Origin: Actinoplanes sp. L3-i22
GTDB lineage: Bacteria; Actinomycetota; Actinomycetes; Mycobacteriales; Micromonosporaceae
Assembly (NCBI RefSeq): GCF_019704555.1
Contig: NZ_AP024745.1
Location: 5,836,501-5,900,500 of the forward strand
DNA length: 64,000 bases
Reading direction: 5' to 3'
Below, piece after piece: positions 48,831 to 55,439 of this stretch. A program made the position numbers and the translations under genes. The notes under the pieces were generated by a model. It saw only the letters and a list, made by a program, of their open reading frames with translations. It was not told where the DNA came from and made no database searches. Within the stretch, counting starts at the first letter, position 1. Each line of letters opens with the position of its first letter.

Positions 48831-49520
48831 GTGACTGACGAGTGGGGCGACCGGCTGGCGGGGGATCGGGCGCTGCTCGACCGCGGCAGCACGGCGGAGC
48901 GGGTGGCGGACATCCTGCGGCAGCGGATCACCGAGGGAGTGTTCCTGCCCGGCACGCGGCTGAGCGAGGAGAGTCTGCGCGAGGCGCTCGGCATCTCGCG
49001 GAACACGCTGCGCGAGGCGTTCCGCCTGCTCGCCCACGAGGGCCTGCTGGAGCACCAGCTGAACCGGGGCGTCTTCGTCCGGCTGCTGAGCACGTCCGAC
49101 ATCCGGGACCTGTACGCGATCCGCCGCATCCTGGAGTGCGGCGCGCTGCGCAACCTGAAGACCGTGCCGCCGGAGGGCGCGGCCCAGGCGGGGGTGGCGA
49201 TCGAGGCGGCCGAGGCCGCGGCGGCGGTCGGGGACTGGGGTGCGGTCGGCACCGCGAACATGCGGTTCCACCAGGCGATCGCCGACCTGGCCGGCAGCCG
49301 CCGGGTGGCCGAGGCGGTGCGCGGGCTGCTGGCCGAGCTGCGCCTGGTCTTCCTGGTGGTGGCGGATCCGCGGCAGTTGCACGAGCCCTATCTGGCCGGG
49401 AACCGCGCGCTGTACGAACTGCTCGCGGCCGGTGACGCGGCCGCGGCCGAGGAGGCGCTGCAACGCTACTTCGACGAGGCCGAGGCCCAGCTGCTCGCCG
49501 CCTACGCGGCCGCCAACTGA
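48831..49520 (+). CDS. GntR family (FCD) regulator
   Basis: A 229-residue FadR-type regulator. The winged helix covers ~15-85 (LSEESLREALGISRNTLREAFRLL, wing RGVFVRLLS) and the all-helical FCD domain the rest, with metal/ligand residues in NMRFHQAIADLAGS (Asn, His) and YLAGNRALYELL. GTG 48831 lies 7 nt after TACGAT, which is inside its own operator. An identical site controls the divergent pxpBC and MFS genes, so it probably senses a dicarboxylate- or oxoproline-like metabolite. Confidence 0.93.
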   Translation: MTDEWGDRLAGDRALLDRGSTAERVADILRQRITEGVFLPGTRLSEESLREALGISRNTLREAFRLLAHEGLLEHQLNRGVFVRLLSTSDIRDLYAIRRILECGALRNLKTVPPEGAAQAGVAIEAAEAAAAVGDWGAVGTANMRFHQAIADLAGSRRVAEAVRGLLAELRLVFLVVADPRQLHEPYLAGNRALYELLAAGDAAAAEEALQRYFDEAEAQLLAAYAAAN

Positions 49521-49538
49521 GGGCGGCGCGGATTCGAG

Positions 49539-50399
49539 CTAGATCACCGGCGTGAACCGGACCGGGAGGCCCGGGCGGGCCTGGCCGAGCAGATCCACGT
49601 CGGCCGGGTCGACGACGCCGATCACCGGGTAGCCGCCGGTCGTCGGATGGTCGGCCAGGAAGATCAGCGGCTGCCCGTTCGCCGGCACCTGGATCGCGCC
49701 GAGGACCAGCCCCTCGCTGGGCAGCTCGCCGCCGACCGCGCGGTCCAGCGCCGGCCCGGTCAGCCGCGCGCCGACCCGGTCGCTCTCCGGCGACACGCGA
49801 TAGACCGACCTGAACATCGTCGCGATCGCGTCCGCGGTGAACCAGTCGTCGCGCGGCCCGAGCCAGATCCGGAGCCGCAGCTCGGCGGCGGGCGGGGGAT
49901 AGGGCGCGAGGTCCACCCCGGGCGGCAGCGCGATCATCGGCCCGAGCGGCAGCACGTCGCCGTCGAGCACCCGGTCCGGTCCGAGCCCGGAGAGCGTGTC
50001 GGTGGACCGACTGCCCAGCACCGGCGGCACCGCGATCCCGCCGGCGGCGGCCAGGTAGATCCGCAGACCCGCCCGAGCCTGACCGATGCTGATCAGCGCG
50101 CCGGCGGGCACGGCCAGGGGCAGGCCGGGGTCCGCGGGCCGCTCGCCGACGGTCACGTCGCACGGCGCGCCGGTCACCGCGAGGGTCGTCGCGCGGGTCG
50201 CCCGCAGCCGCACGCCGCCGAGCAGGATCTCCAGCCCGGCGGCCCCGGGCGGGTTGCCGGCCAGGCGATTCGCCAGGCGCAGCGCACCGGCGTCGACGGC
50301 TCCGGACCGCGGGACGCCGAGATGGGCGTACCCCGGCCGCCCTTGATCTTGAATGGTGGTCCGCACCCCGGCGCGCACCACCTCCAGCGCGGCGCTCAC
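49539..50399 (-). CDS. pxpC: 5-oxoprolinase subunit C (biotin-dependent carboxyltransferase-like)
   Basis: A 286-residue PxpC/KipA protein. Signatures are LEVVRAGVRTTIQDQGRPGY, GVPRSGAVDAGALRLANRLAGN, the YLAAAGGIAVPPVLGSRSTD strand pair, and the C-terminal DHPTTGGYPVIGVV. With PxpA and PxpB it forms the ATP-dependent 5-oxoprolinase. GTG 50399 overlaps pxpB by 4 nt. PxpA is not in the window. Confidence 0.92.
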   Translation of the reverse strand: MSAALEVVRAGVRTTIQDQGRPGYAHLGVPRSGAVDAGALRLANRLAGNPPGAAGLEILLGGVRLRATRATTLAVTGAPCDVTVGERPADPGLPLAVPAGALISIGQARAGLRIYLAAAGGIAVPPVLGSRSTDTLSGLGPDRVLDGDVLPLGPMIALPPGVDLAPYPPPAAELRLRIWLGPRDDWFTADAIATMFRSVYRVSPESDRVGARLTGPALDRAVGGELPSEGLVLGAIQVPANGQPLIFLADHPTTGGYPVIGVVDPADVDLLGQARPGLPVRFTPVI

Positions 50400-51013
50400 G
50401 CCGCCTCGACGAAGCGGACGGTGGCACCCGGGGCGAGCAGTGCCGGAGGGTCATTTTCAAGATCAAAAAGAATTGCTTCGGTACGGCCGATGCACTGCCA
50501 CCCACCCGGCGACGCCACTGGGTACACCCCGCTGTACGGCCCGGCCAGCGCGACGGTCCCGGCCGGCACCCGGGTCCGCGGCGACGCCCGGCGGGGCACG
50601 TGATGCGGCGAGTCCAGGCCGGTCAGGTACGCGAACCCGGGCGCGAACCCGCAGAACGCGACCCGGAACTCGGTTCCGGTGTGGATCGCCACCACCCCCG
50701 CCCGATCGGTGTTCCACAGCTTCGCCACGTCGTCGAGGTCCTCCCCGTCGTACGTCGTCGGAATCTCGATCGTGGGCAGCGACCCGGCGGCGGACGGCGG
50801 ACCCTGCGGCCCGCCCGCCTTGATCAATGTCGTAATCCGATCAGGATCGGTGACGCCGTCGACCAGCACCGTGCGCGCCGCCGGAACGATCTCCGCCGCG
50901 CTCAGCGTCCCCGCCGCCCGCGCCGCGGTGAGCAGGTCGTATGCCGCGAAGGCGGCGGTCTCGTCGGCCCACTCGACGAGGACGGCCGACGGCCCGGCCC
51001 GGCGGACGCGCAT
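50396..51013 (-). CDS. pxpB: 5-oxoprolinase subunit B (allophanate hydrolase subunit 1 family)
   Basis: A 205-residue PxpB/KipI protein. The N-terminal part is shortened and varied, but the C-terminal cyclophilin-like domain is clear: IEIPTTYDGEDLDDVAKLWN, EFRVAFCGFAPGFAYLTGL and RTRVPAGTVALAGPYSGVYP. First gene of the minus-strand pair. TTGAAC (51064-51059) could be its -35 and lies in the GntR operator, so it shares control with the divergent MFS gene. Confidence 0.92.
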   Translation of the reverse strand: MRVRRAGPSAVLVEWADETAAFAAYDLLTAARAAGTLSAAEIVPAARTVLVDGVTDPDRITTLIKAGGPQGPPSAAGSLPTIEIPTTYDGEDLDDVAKLWNTDRAGVVAIHTGTEFRVAFCGFAPGFAYLTGLDSPHHVPRRASPRTRVPAGTVALAGPYSGVYPVASPGGWQCIGRTEAILFDLENDPPALLAPGATVRFVEAA

Positions 51014-51047
51014 GCTTGCTCACTTTCCGCAGATTCGTATTGGGGTA

Positions 51048-51076
51048 TTGCCGGATTGTTCAACGATTCCTAGAGT
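51048..51076 (+). promoter_or_regulatory. MFS promoter with GntR operator copy 2
   Basis: TTGCCG (51048-51053), 17-nt spacer, TAGAGT (51071-51076). The spacer is filled by GGATTGTTCAACGATTC (51053-51069), which matches the GntR gene's own site at 16 of 17 positions. The 13-bp core ATTGTT-C-AACGAT is the better palindrome of the two. The site also covers the likely -35 of pxpB. Confidence 0.82.
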
Positions 51077-51126
51077 GTGGCACACGGCACCACGCAGCCC
51101 AACGCACACCCCCGTAGGAGCTAGCC

Positions 51127-52431
51127 ATGAATGCCAGCCGCCGCGTCATCCTCGCCAGCCTGGTCGGTACCTCACTGGAGTGGTACGACTTCTTCCTCTA
51201 CGCCTCCGCCGCCGCGCTCGTCTTCGGCAAGCTGTTCTTCCCCAGCTTCGAGCCGCTCACCGCGACCCTGCTGGCGTTCGCCACCTACGCCGTCGGGTTC
51301 GTCGCCCGGCCGCTCGGCGGGATCCTGTTCGGTCACTTCGGCGACCGGGTCGGCCGCAAGGGCGTCCTCGTCGTCACGCTGCTGCTGATGGGCGGCGCCA
51401 CCTTCCTGATCGGCGTCCTGCCCACCCATCAGACGATCGGCGCCGCCGCCCCGATTCTGCTGGTCACGCTGCGTTTCTTCCAGGGCCTCGGCCTCGGCGG
51501 CGAATGGGGCGGCGCGGTCGTGATGTCCCTCGAGCACGGCGACCCGCAGCGGCGCGGGCTGTCCGCGTCCTGGCCGCAGGTCGGCGTGCCGGCCGGGAAC
51601 CTGCTCGCCTCCGGCGTCCTCTGGATCCTCTCCGCGACCCTTTCGGAGAGTTCCTTTCTCGGTTGGGGATGGCGTGTCCCGTTCCTTCTTTCTGGGGTGC
51701 TTGTGCTGGTGGGCCTATGGATCCGCGTCGCGGTCACGGAGTCGCCGGCGTTTGCGGAGCTTGCGGCCAAGGGTGGCAAGGCCAGACTCCCGCTGATCGA
51801 GGTGCTGCGCCGGCACCCGCGCGGGCTGCTGGTCGCGATGGCCGCGCGGATCGGCACCGACGTCGCTTTTTACACCTTTTCGCTGTACGTGTTGACGTAC
51901 GTGACCGGGACGGTCGGGCTGCCCCGGACCGTTGCCCTGACCGGTGTGCTGGTCGCCTCCGGCCTGCAGCTGGTGCTGATCCCGCTCTTCGGCGGACTGT
52001 CCGACCGGGTCGGCCGGCGGCCGGTCTACGCGGCCGGGGCGGTCGCGGCCGGGGTGTGGGCGTTCGCGTTCTTCCCGCTGCTGGACACCGGGAACACACT
52101 GGTCATCGTGCTGACCGTGGTGGTGGCGCTGGCCACGCACGCGGCGATGTACGGTCCGCAGGCGGCGTTCGTGGCCGAGATGTTCTCGACGCGGTTGCGG
52201 TATTCGGGCGCTTCGATGGGCTACCAGATCGCCGGGATCCTCGGCGGGGCGCTGGCCCCGATCATCGCGATCAAGCTGGTGGCGGCGACCGGGAGTGCCC
52301 TGGCGGTGTCGGTGTATGTGGCGGGGGCGTTGGGGTTGACGCTGGTGGCGCTGGCCTTCGCCCCGGAGACGTCGCGCGACCCGGCGGACGACGGGGTTCT
52401 CCCGCAGGCTTCATCGGCACTCGCGGCGTGA
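51127..52431 (+). CDS. MFS transporter, metabolite:H+ symporter family
   Basis: A 434-residue 12-helix transporter of the MHS group (ProP/ShiA/KgtP-like). Motifs: SLEWYDFFLYASAAALVFGK after the first loop, GHFGDRVGRKGVLVVTLLLM between helices 2 and 3, and GLGLGGEWGGAVVMSLEHG. It likely imports an organic acid or amino-acid derivative, probably the substrate chain of PxpBC. AGGAG lies 8 nt before ATG 51127. The stop codon and last codons are the first unit of a 27-bp repeat array. Confidence 0.94.
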   Translation: MNASRRVILASLVGTSLEWYDFFLYASAAALVFGKLFFPSFEPLTATLLAFATYAVGFVARPLGGILFGHFGDRVGRKGVLVVTLLLMGGATFLIGVLPTHQTIGAAAPILLVTLRFFQGLGLGGEWGGAVVMSLEHGDPQRRGLSASWPQVGVPAGNLLASGVLWILSATLSESSFLGWGWRVPFLLSGVLVLVGLWIRVAVTESPAFAELAAKGGKARLPLIEVLRRHPRGLLVAMAARIGTDVAFYTFSLYVLTYVTGTVGLPRTVALTGVLVASGLQLVLIPLFGGLSDRVGRRPVYAAGAVAAGVWAFAFFPLLDTGNTLVIVLTVVVALATHAAMYGPQAAFVAEMFSTRLRYSGASMGYQIAGILGGALAPIIAIKLVAATGSALAVSVYVAGALGLTLVALAFAPETSRDPADDGVLPQASSALAA

Positions 52432-52650
52432 CCCCCGTTTCGTCTTCGCGCGGCGTGATTCCCGCTCTGCCTTCAGGTGGCGTGATTCCCGTTTCGTCTT
52501 CGCGTGGCGTGATCTCCGTTTCGTCTTCGCGTGGGGCGATTCCCGTTTTGCCTTCGCGTGGCGTGAGCGCCGCTTCGTCTTCGCGTGGGGCGATTCCCGC
52601 TTTGCCTTCGCCTGGCGTGAGCGCCGCTTCGTCTTCGCGCGGCATGGCCC
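52417..52650. repeat. 27-bp tandem repeat seeded by the MFS stop region
   Basis: Nine units of exactly 27 bp start at 52417, 52444, 52471, 52498, 52525, 52552, 52579, 52606 and 52633; most begin CTTCGCG(T/C)GG and read on to GCGTGA and TCCCG. The first unit overlaps the end of the MFS gene, and its TGA stop is repeated at the same offset in several later units. The remaining gap, 52651-52821, shows no gene or structure I can support. Confidence 0.88.
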
Positions 52651-52821
52651 GGGGCGCTGATCCGGTCCACGATGGCGGCCCGGTTGGCGAGGGGTCTCCG
52701 CGTTCGTATCGCGCGGCCCATGGCATCTGCGCCTCGCCGGTCTGACCCGCGGCGCCGTTGCCAGCCGGTGCGGTGTTCGGTGCCTGACCTGTGAGATCTC
52801 CGCGTTCTTCGCACCCGCTAC

Positions 52822-52861
52822 GGTGTCCCGAGGCCCTCCCCGTGGGGGGTGTCGGGACACC
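52822..52861 (+). promoter_or_regulatory. Long GC hairpin before the leader-peptide unit
   Basis: Perfect 10-bp arms GGTGTCCCGA (52822-52831) and TCGGGACACC (52852-52861), with an inner CCCTCCCC / GGGGGG pairing. It ends 7 nt before the -10 hexamer at 52869, so it is either a terminator for upstream transcription or an operator at the -35 position, where no -35 hexamer is visible. Confidence 0.5.
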
Positions 52862-52881
52862 TTCGCGATATCCTGTGTGGC

Positions 52882-52911
52882 GTGATGAGCGCTGCGTTCC
52901 ATCCCCTTTAG
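52882..52911 (+). CDS. leaderless 9-residue leader peptide
   Basis: GTG 52882 opens the frame VMSAAFHPL, ending at TAG 52909-52911 (ATG 52885 is an inner alternative). TATCCT (52869-52874) ends 7 nt upstream, as in other leaderless genes here. The last two sense codons (CCC CTT) are the left arm of the hairpin that pairs with the ribosome binding site of the downstream gene, so a ribosome at the end of this frame would open it. Confidence 0.5.
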   Translation: MMSAAFHPL

Positions 52912-52944
52912 CGCCGCATTTCCGCGGCTCCGGAAGGGGTTTTT
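52903..52944 (+). promoter_or_regulatory. RBS-masking hairpin / possible terminator
   Basis: CCCCTT (52903-52908) pairs with AAGGGG (52934-52939), and an inner stem GCCGC/GCGGC (52913-52917 with 52924-52928) strengthens it. AAGGGG is the only Shine-Dalgarno-like sequence for ATG 52946, 6 nt on. Five T residues (52940-52944) follow the stem, so the same structure could end transcription. Confidence 0.6.
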
Positions 52945-52945
52945 C

Positions 52946-53179
52946 ATGTCTCGCACGGACAAGGACGGTCCGCACCACCCGCGCACCGGCCTGCGACTCC
53001 TTGTCGGCGGTGGCGGCCCGCCCCGCTGGTTCATCAACCACATCTGGACCGGCCGGGAACGCCAGGCAGCCCGGATCGCCTGCCGCACCGCCGCCAAGGA
53101 ACACCGCGGCGCCGGCAGCACCGACACCGTCCCCACCGTTCGCCAGCATCGCCACAGCGCCCAGTGGCTGTGGTGGTGA
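52946..53179 (+). CDS. small Trp/Arg-rich protein
   Basis: A 77-residue basic protein starting MSRTDKDGPHHPR and ending in RHSAQWLWW. Central W-F-x3-I-W (PRWFINHIWTGRERQAAR) and a single Cys are visible. The start M-x-R-T-D-K-x-x-P and the His/Trp-rich end resemble a group of small actinobacterial and actinophage proteins of unknown function; this is recall, not a search. Translation depends on an AAGGGG site that is locked in a hairpin after a short leader peptide, so the protein is probably made only under a special condition. Confidence 0.65.
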   Translation: MSRTDKDGPHHPRTGLRLLVGGGGPPRWFINHIWTGRERQAARIACRTAAKEHRGAGSTDTVPTVRQHRHSAQWLWW

Positions 53180-53312
53180 GCACCACGACCTCGCGACCCT
53201 CGTCGGGCAGCTGGACGTAGACGATGTCGCCGATCAGGCCCGAAATCCGGCCCGGCCAGGCACGTCGCGCAGGCCTCCTCGCGTACCGTCGCCGTCGACC
53301 GCAACCGAAGCG

Positions 53313-53410
53313 GACCGTGACCGGAGAGATCATCAGTGACCGAGGACCGTGACCGGGGCAGATCATCAGTGACCGAAGACCGTGACCGGGGCAGATCGTC
53401 AGCGACCGAG
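53313..53410 (+). repeat. 33-bp tandem repeat that duplicates a start site
   Basis: Three units of GACCGTGACCGG-(G)-GAGATCATCAGTGACCGA type start at 53313, 53345 and 53378. Units one and two each end in a ribosome-site-like GGAGAG or GGGGCAG, a 7-nt spacer and GTG; the third has GCG instead of GTG. The first unit precedes the gene and the later ones are inside its frame. Confidence 0.8.
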
Positions 53411-53923
53411 GTCCTGTTCGACGGGGAGATCGAAGTCCACTACGGCTTCATCGACCTGATCGAAGCCGGCGAGACCGACCGCCCCGAACTGCGCGCGGCC
53501 CGAGCCGGCCAGCTCAACGGCATCTGCGGCGCGACCGAGCCGGGATTCCTCTCCCTGATCACCGGCCTGCACACCGGCGGAGTCGCGTTCACGATGGAGT
53601 GGCACGACACCGAGCCGCCCATCGGCGAGGACTGGGAGGAGGTAGTCGAGGTGGCCTACCAGCCGCCCTCCGCAGACCTCCTGTTGTCCGCTTTCGAGCA
53701 GGAGGAACCCCTACGCCTGCCGACCGTCACGAGCATGCGCGCCCGTTACTGCGCCACGGAGATGGACGCCGGCCACGAGATGGACACTCCCGCCGACGAC
53801 GAGTCCGGCCCGGACCGCTACCTGCTGCAGCTGTGGCCGTCACCACCCCTGCCGGAGTCGATCCCACGGCAAACCAGCCAGATCGCCGCCTACTGGCACC
53901 GCGAAGCCCGCACCCCGAGGTAA
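53336..53923 (+). CDS. hypothetical protein with repeated N-terminus
   Basis: A 195-residue acidic soluble protein. The first 22 residues are an 11-residue unit repeated twice (VTEDRDRGRSS); the true domain begins at ATEVLFDGEIEVHYGFIDL. The core is rich in Glu/Asp and includes HTGGVAFTMEWHDTEPPIGEDWEEVVEV and a C-terminal YLLQLWPSP ... QIAAYWHREA. The residue pattern recalls SMI1-like or other small immunity-type actinobacterial proteins, but no family is certain. GTG 53336 and GTG 53369 are equal start candidates because the repeat copies the ribosome site too. Confidence 0.7.
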   Translation: MTEDRDRGRSSVTEDRDRGRSSATEVLFDGEIEVHYGFIDLIEAGETDRPELRAARAGQLNGICGATEPGFLSLITGLHTGGVAFTMEWHDTEPPIGEDWEEVVEVAYQPPSADLLLSAFEQEEPLRLPTVTSMRARYCATEMDAGHEMDTPADDESGPDRYLLQLWPSPPLPESIPRQTSQIAAYWHREARTPR

Positions 53924-53967
53924 GCCGAAACAGCGCCGCCCAAGCCAACGCACCGTTGGCAGACGCG

Positions 53968-54160
53968 CCCGCATCCGCGCTGTGCCCGCATCCGCGCTGT
54001 GCTGTGCCCGCATCCGCGCTGTGCTGTGCCCGCATCCGCGCTGTGCTGTGCCCGCATCCGCGCTGTGCTGTGCCCGCATCCGCGCTGTGCTGTGCCCGCA
54101 TCCGCGCTGCGTTGTGCCCGCATCCGCGCTGCGTTGTGCCCGCATCCGCGCTGCGTTGTG
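53968..54160. repeat. 22-bp minisatellite, eight full units plus one short
   Basis: A 17-bp unit (53968-53984) is followed by eight 22-bp units of CCCGCATCCGCGCTGTGCTG + TG from 53985 to 54160; the last three carry GCTGCGTTGTG. There are no spacers, so it is not a CRISPR array. The unit has no stop codon in any phase on either strand, which produces misleading long open frames. The rest of the 53924-54257 gap holds nothing else I recognise. Confidence 0.92.
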
Positions 54161-54257
54161 CCCGATGCGTCACGCCGGTGGAGCACTGCCACGTCCGTGC
54201 GTCAGGCTCGCCGCGCCTCACCCGGCGAGATCGTTCAGCCGGCGGCTCGGTGTGGAG

Positions 54258-54725
54258 TCAGGCGACCGGCTCGGGCTCGTGGCGGACCGGGAAATTGACC
54301 GAGTTGGCGATGAAGCACAGCTTGTGGGCCCGCTCATGCAGCTCGGCAAGCTGGTCGGCCTGTCCCGGATCGGCCAGCGTGACCCGGGGCCGCAGGACCA
54401 CCTCGTCGAAGCTCCCACCACCGTCAGCGGTCGTCGTCATCGAGCCGTGCGGTGTGTCGGAGTAGCCGGTCACCACGACCTTCGCCATGACGCACACGTG
54501 CAGGAACGACAGCATGTGGCACTGGGACAGCGCGGCCAGGAGCAGCTCCTCCGGATTCCATCGGGCCGGATCGCCGCGGAACGTCGGGTCGGCGCTGCCG
54601 GCGATCGGCTGCTTGCCTTCGGCTGTGAGGTCGTGGGCGCGCGAATAGTCCCGGTAGGAACTGGTACCCGTCCCGGTGTTCCCGGTCCAGGTGACCGTCA
54701 CCTCGTACCGATGCGTCTTTGACAT
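54258..54725 (-). CDS. OsmC family peroxiredoxin-like protein
   Basis: A 155-residue OsmC/Ohr-fold protein. The two catalytic Cys are in LAALSQCHMLSFLHVC (Cys near 69) and AHKLCFIANSVNFPV (C-terminal), and the Arg/Glu pocket residues are in FRGDPARWNPEELLLAAL. It should reduce organic hydroperoxides. ATG 54725 has GAGGAG 4 nt upstream. It lies 8 nt after the end of the TetR gene on the same strand and is probably co-transcribed. Confidence 0.94.
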   Translation of the reverse strand: MSKTHRYEVTVTWTGNTGTGTSSYRDYSRAHDLTAEGKQPIAGSADPTFRGDPARWNPEELLLAALSQCHMLSFLHVCVMAKVVVTGYSDTPHGSMTTTADGGGSFDEVVLRPRVTLADPGQADQLAELHERAHKLCFIANSVNFPVRHEPEPVA

Positions 54726-54733
54726 CTTTCTCC

Positions 54734-55321
54734 TCAAGCTCGGTCGGCCATGCCGGTGATCGCCAGGTCGACCAGGTTGTCGGCGTAGTCGTCGGTCAGC
54801 GGGCCGGTGCGCAGCATCCACCGGTGATAGAGCGGCCCGAAGATCAACTCGACGCCCTGGTCCAGGTCGAAGTCGTCCCGCAGCTCGCCGGCGTCCTGAG
54901 CCGCGCGCAGTCGGTCCTTGACCGCGTCGAGCTGGGGGCGCAGCAGCCGATCGCGGACGTGCCCGGCCAGCTCCTCGTTGAGCAGCGTCTCGACGGTGAT
55001 CGCGCGGGTGGTCTCGGACAGCGCCGGGTCGGCGAACTCGGCGACCGTGGCGCGCATGACTAAGCACAGGTCGGCCCGCAGATTGCCGGTGTCGGGCAGC
55101 CGCGCGCCGTCCTCGGTCACGCTGTCCACCATGGCGTCCAGCACGACCGCGCCCTTGCCGCCCCACCAGCGGTAGATGGTCTGCTTGCCGACCCCGGCCC
55201 GGGCCGCGATCGCGCCGACGGTGAGCTCGGCATAGCCCGTCTCGGCGAGCAGCGCGCGGGTCGCCTCGAGGATCGCGCGGCGGGATCGCTCGTTGCGGCG
55301 GGTGGGATCTGGCGTGGACAC
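54734..55321 (-). CDS. TetR family regulator
   Basis: A 195-residue TetR protein: HTH at ~30-58 (LTVGAIAARAGVGKQTIYRWWGGKGAVV) and a TetR_C_11-like helical domain ending in DNLVDLAITGM. GTG 55321 lies 6 nt after TAGGGT (55333-55328), so the message is likely leaderless. Two CGAGACG-N3-CGTCTCG operators lie between it and the divergent macrolide glycosyltransferase gene; it should repress both and respond to the drug or a related compound. Confidence 0.94.
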   Translation of the reverse strand: MSTPDPTRRNERSRRAILEATRALLAETGYAELTVGAIAARAGVGKQTIYRWWGGKGAVVLDAMVDSVTEDGARLPDTGNLRADLCLVMRATVAEFADPALSETTRAITVETLLNEELAGHVRDRLLRPQLDAVKDRLRAAQDAGELRDDFDLDQGVELIFGPLYHRWMLRTGPLTDDYADNLVDLAITGMADRA

Positions 55322-55339
55322 TCCGCCACCCTACCTCAA

Positions 55340-55411
55340 ACGAGACGAGCCGTCTCGTCTTGACAGCGAAATCTTCAAGGGGCAAAGTGATTAGCGAGAC
55401 GAGGCGTCTCG
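55340..55411 (+). promoter_or_regulatory. Glycosyltransferase promoter with two TetR operators
   Basis: Promoter TTGACA (55360-55365) -17 nt- CAAAGT (55383-55388). Operator 1 is ACGAGACG-AGC-CGTCTCGT (55340-55358) and operator 2 CGAGACG-AGG-CGTCTCG (55395-55411), centres 54 bp apart. They flank the core promoter on both sides; operator 1 lies next to the TetR gene's own -10. Confidence 0.85.
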
Positions 55412-55439
55412 TCTCACCGAACCTGCCTGAGGAGATCGC

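Noticed and set aside
52271..53155. Minus-strand frame with repeated EDETGITPR-like units
   Set aside because: The repeats are only the reverse reading of the 27-bp array and the frame continues antisense into the MFS gene and over the leader-peptide unit.
53180..53335. Minus-strand stretch reading GLIGDIVYVQLPDEGREVVV
   Set aside because: It looks protein-like over ~28 codons but continues into Arg/Cys-rich nonsense on both sides and overlaps the end of the small Trp-rich gene; too short to support even as a remnant.
53968..54160. Possible CRISPR array
   Set aside because: Units are contiguous without unique spacers, are GC-rich and have no cas genes nearby.
53727..54221. Several overlapping frames on both strands rich in Cys, Ala and His
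   Set aside because: They exist because the 22-bp unit has no stop codon in any phase; there is no start signal or codon bias.
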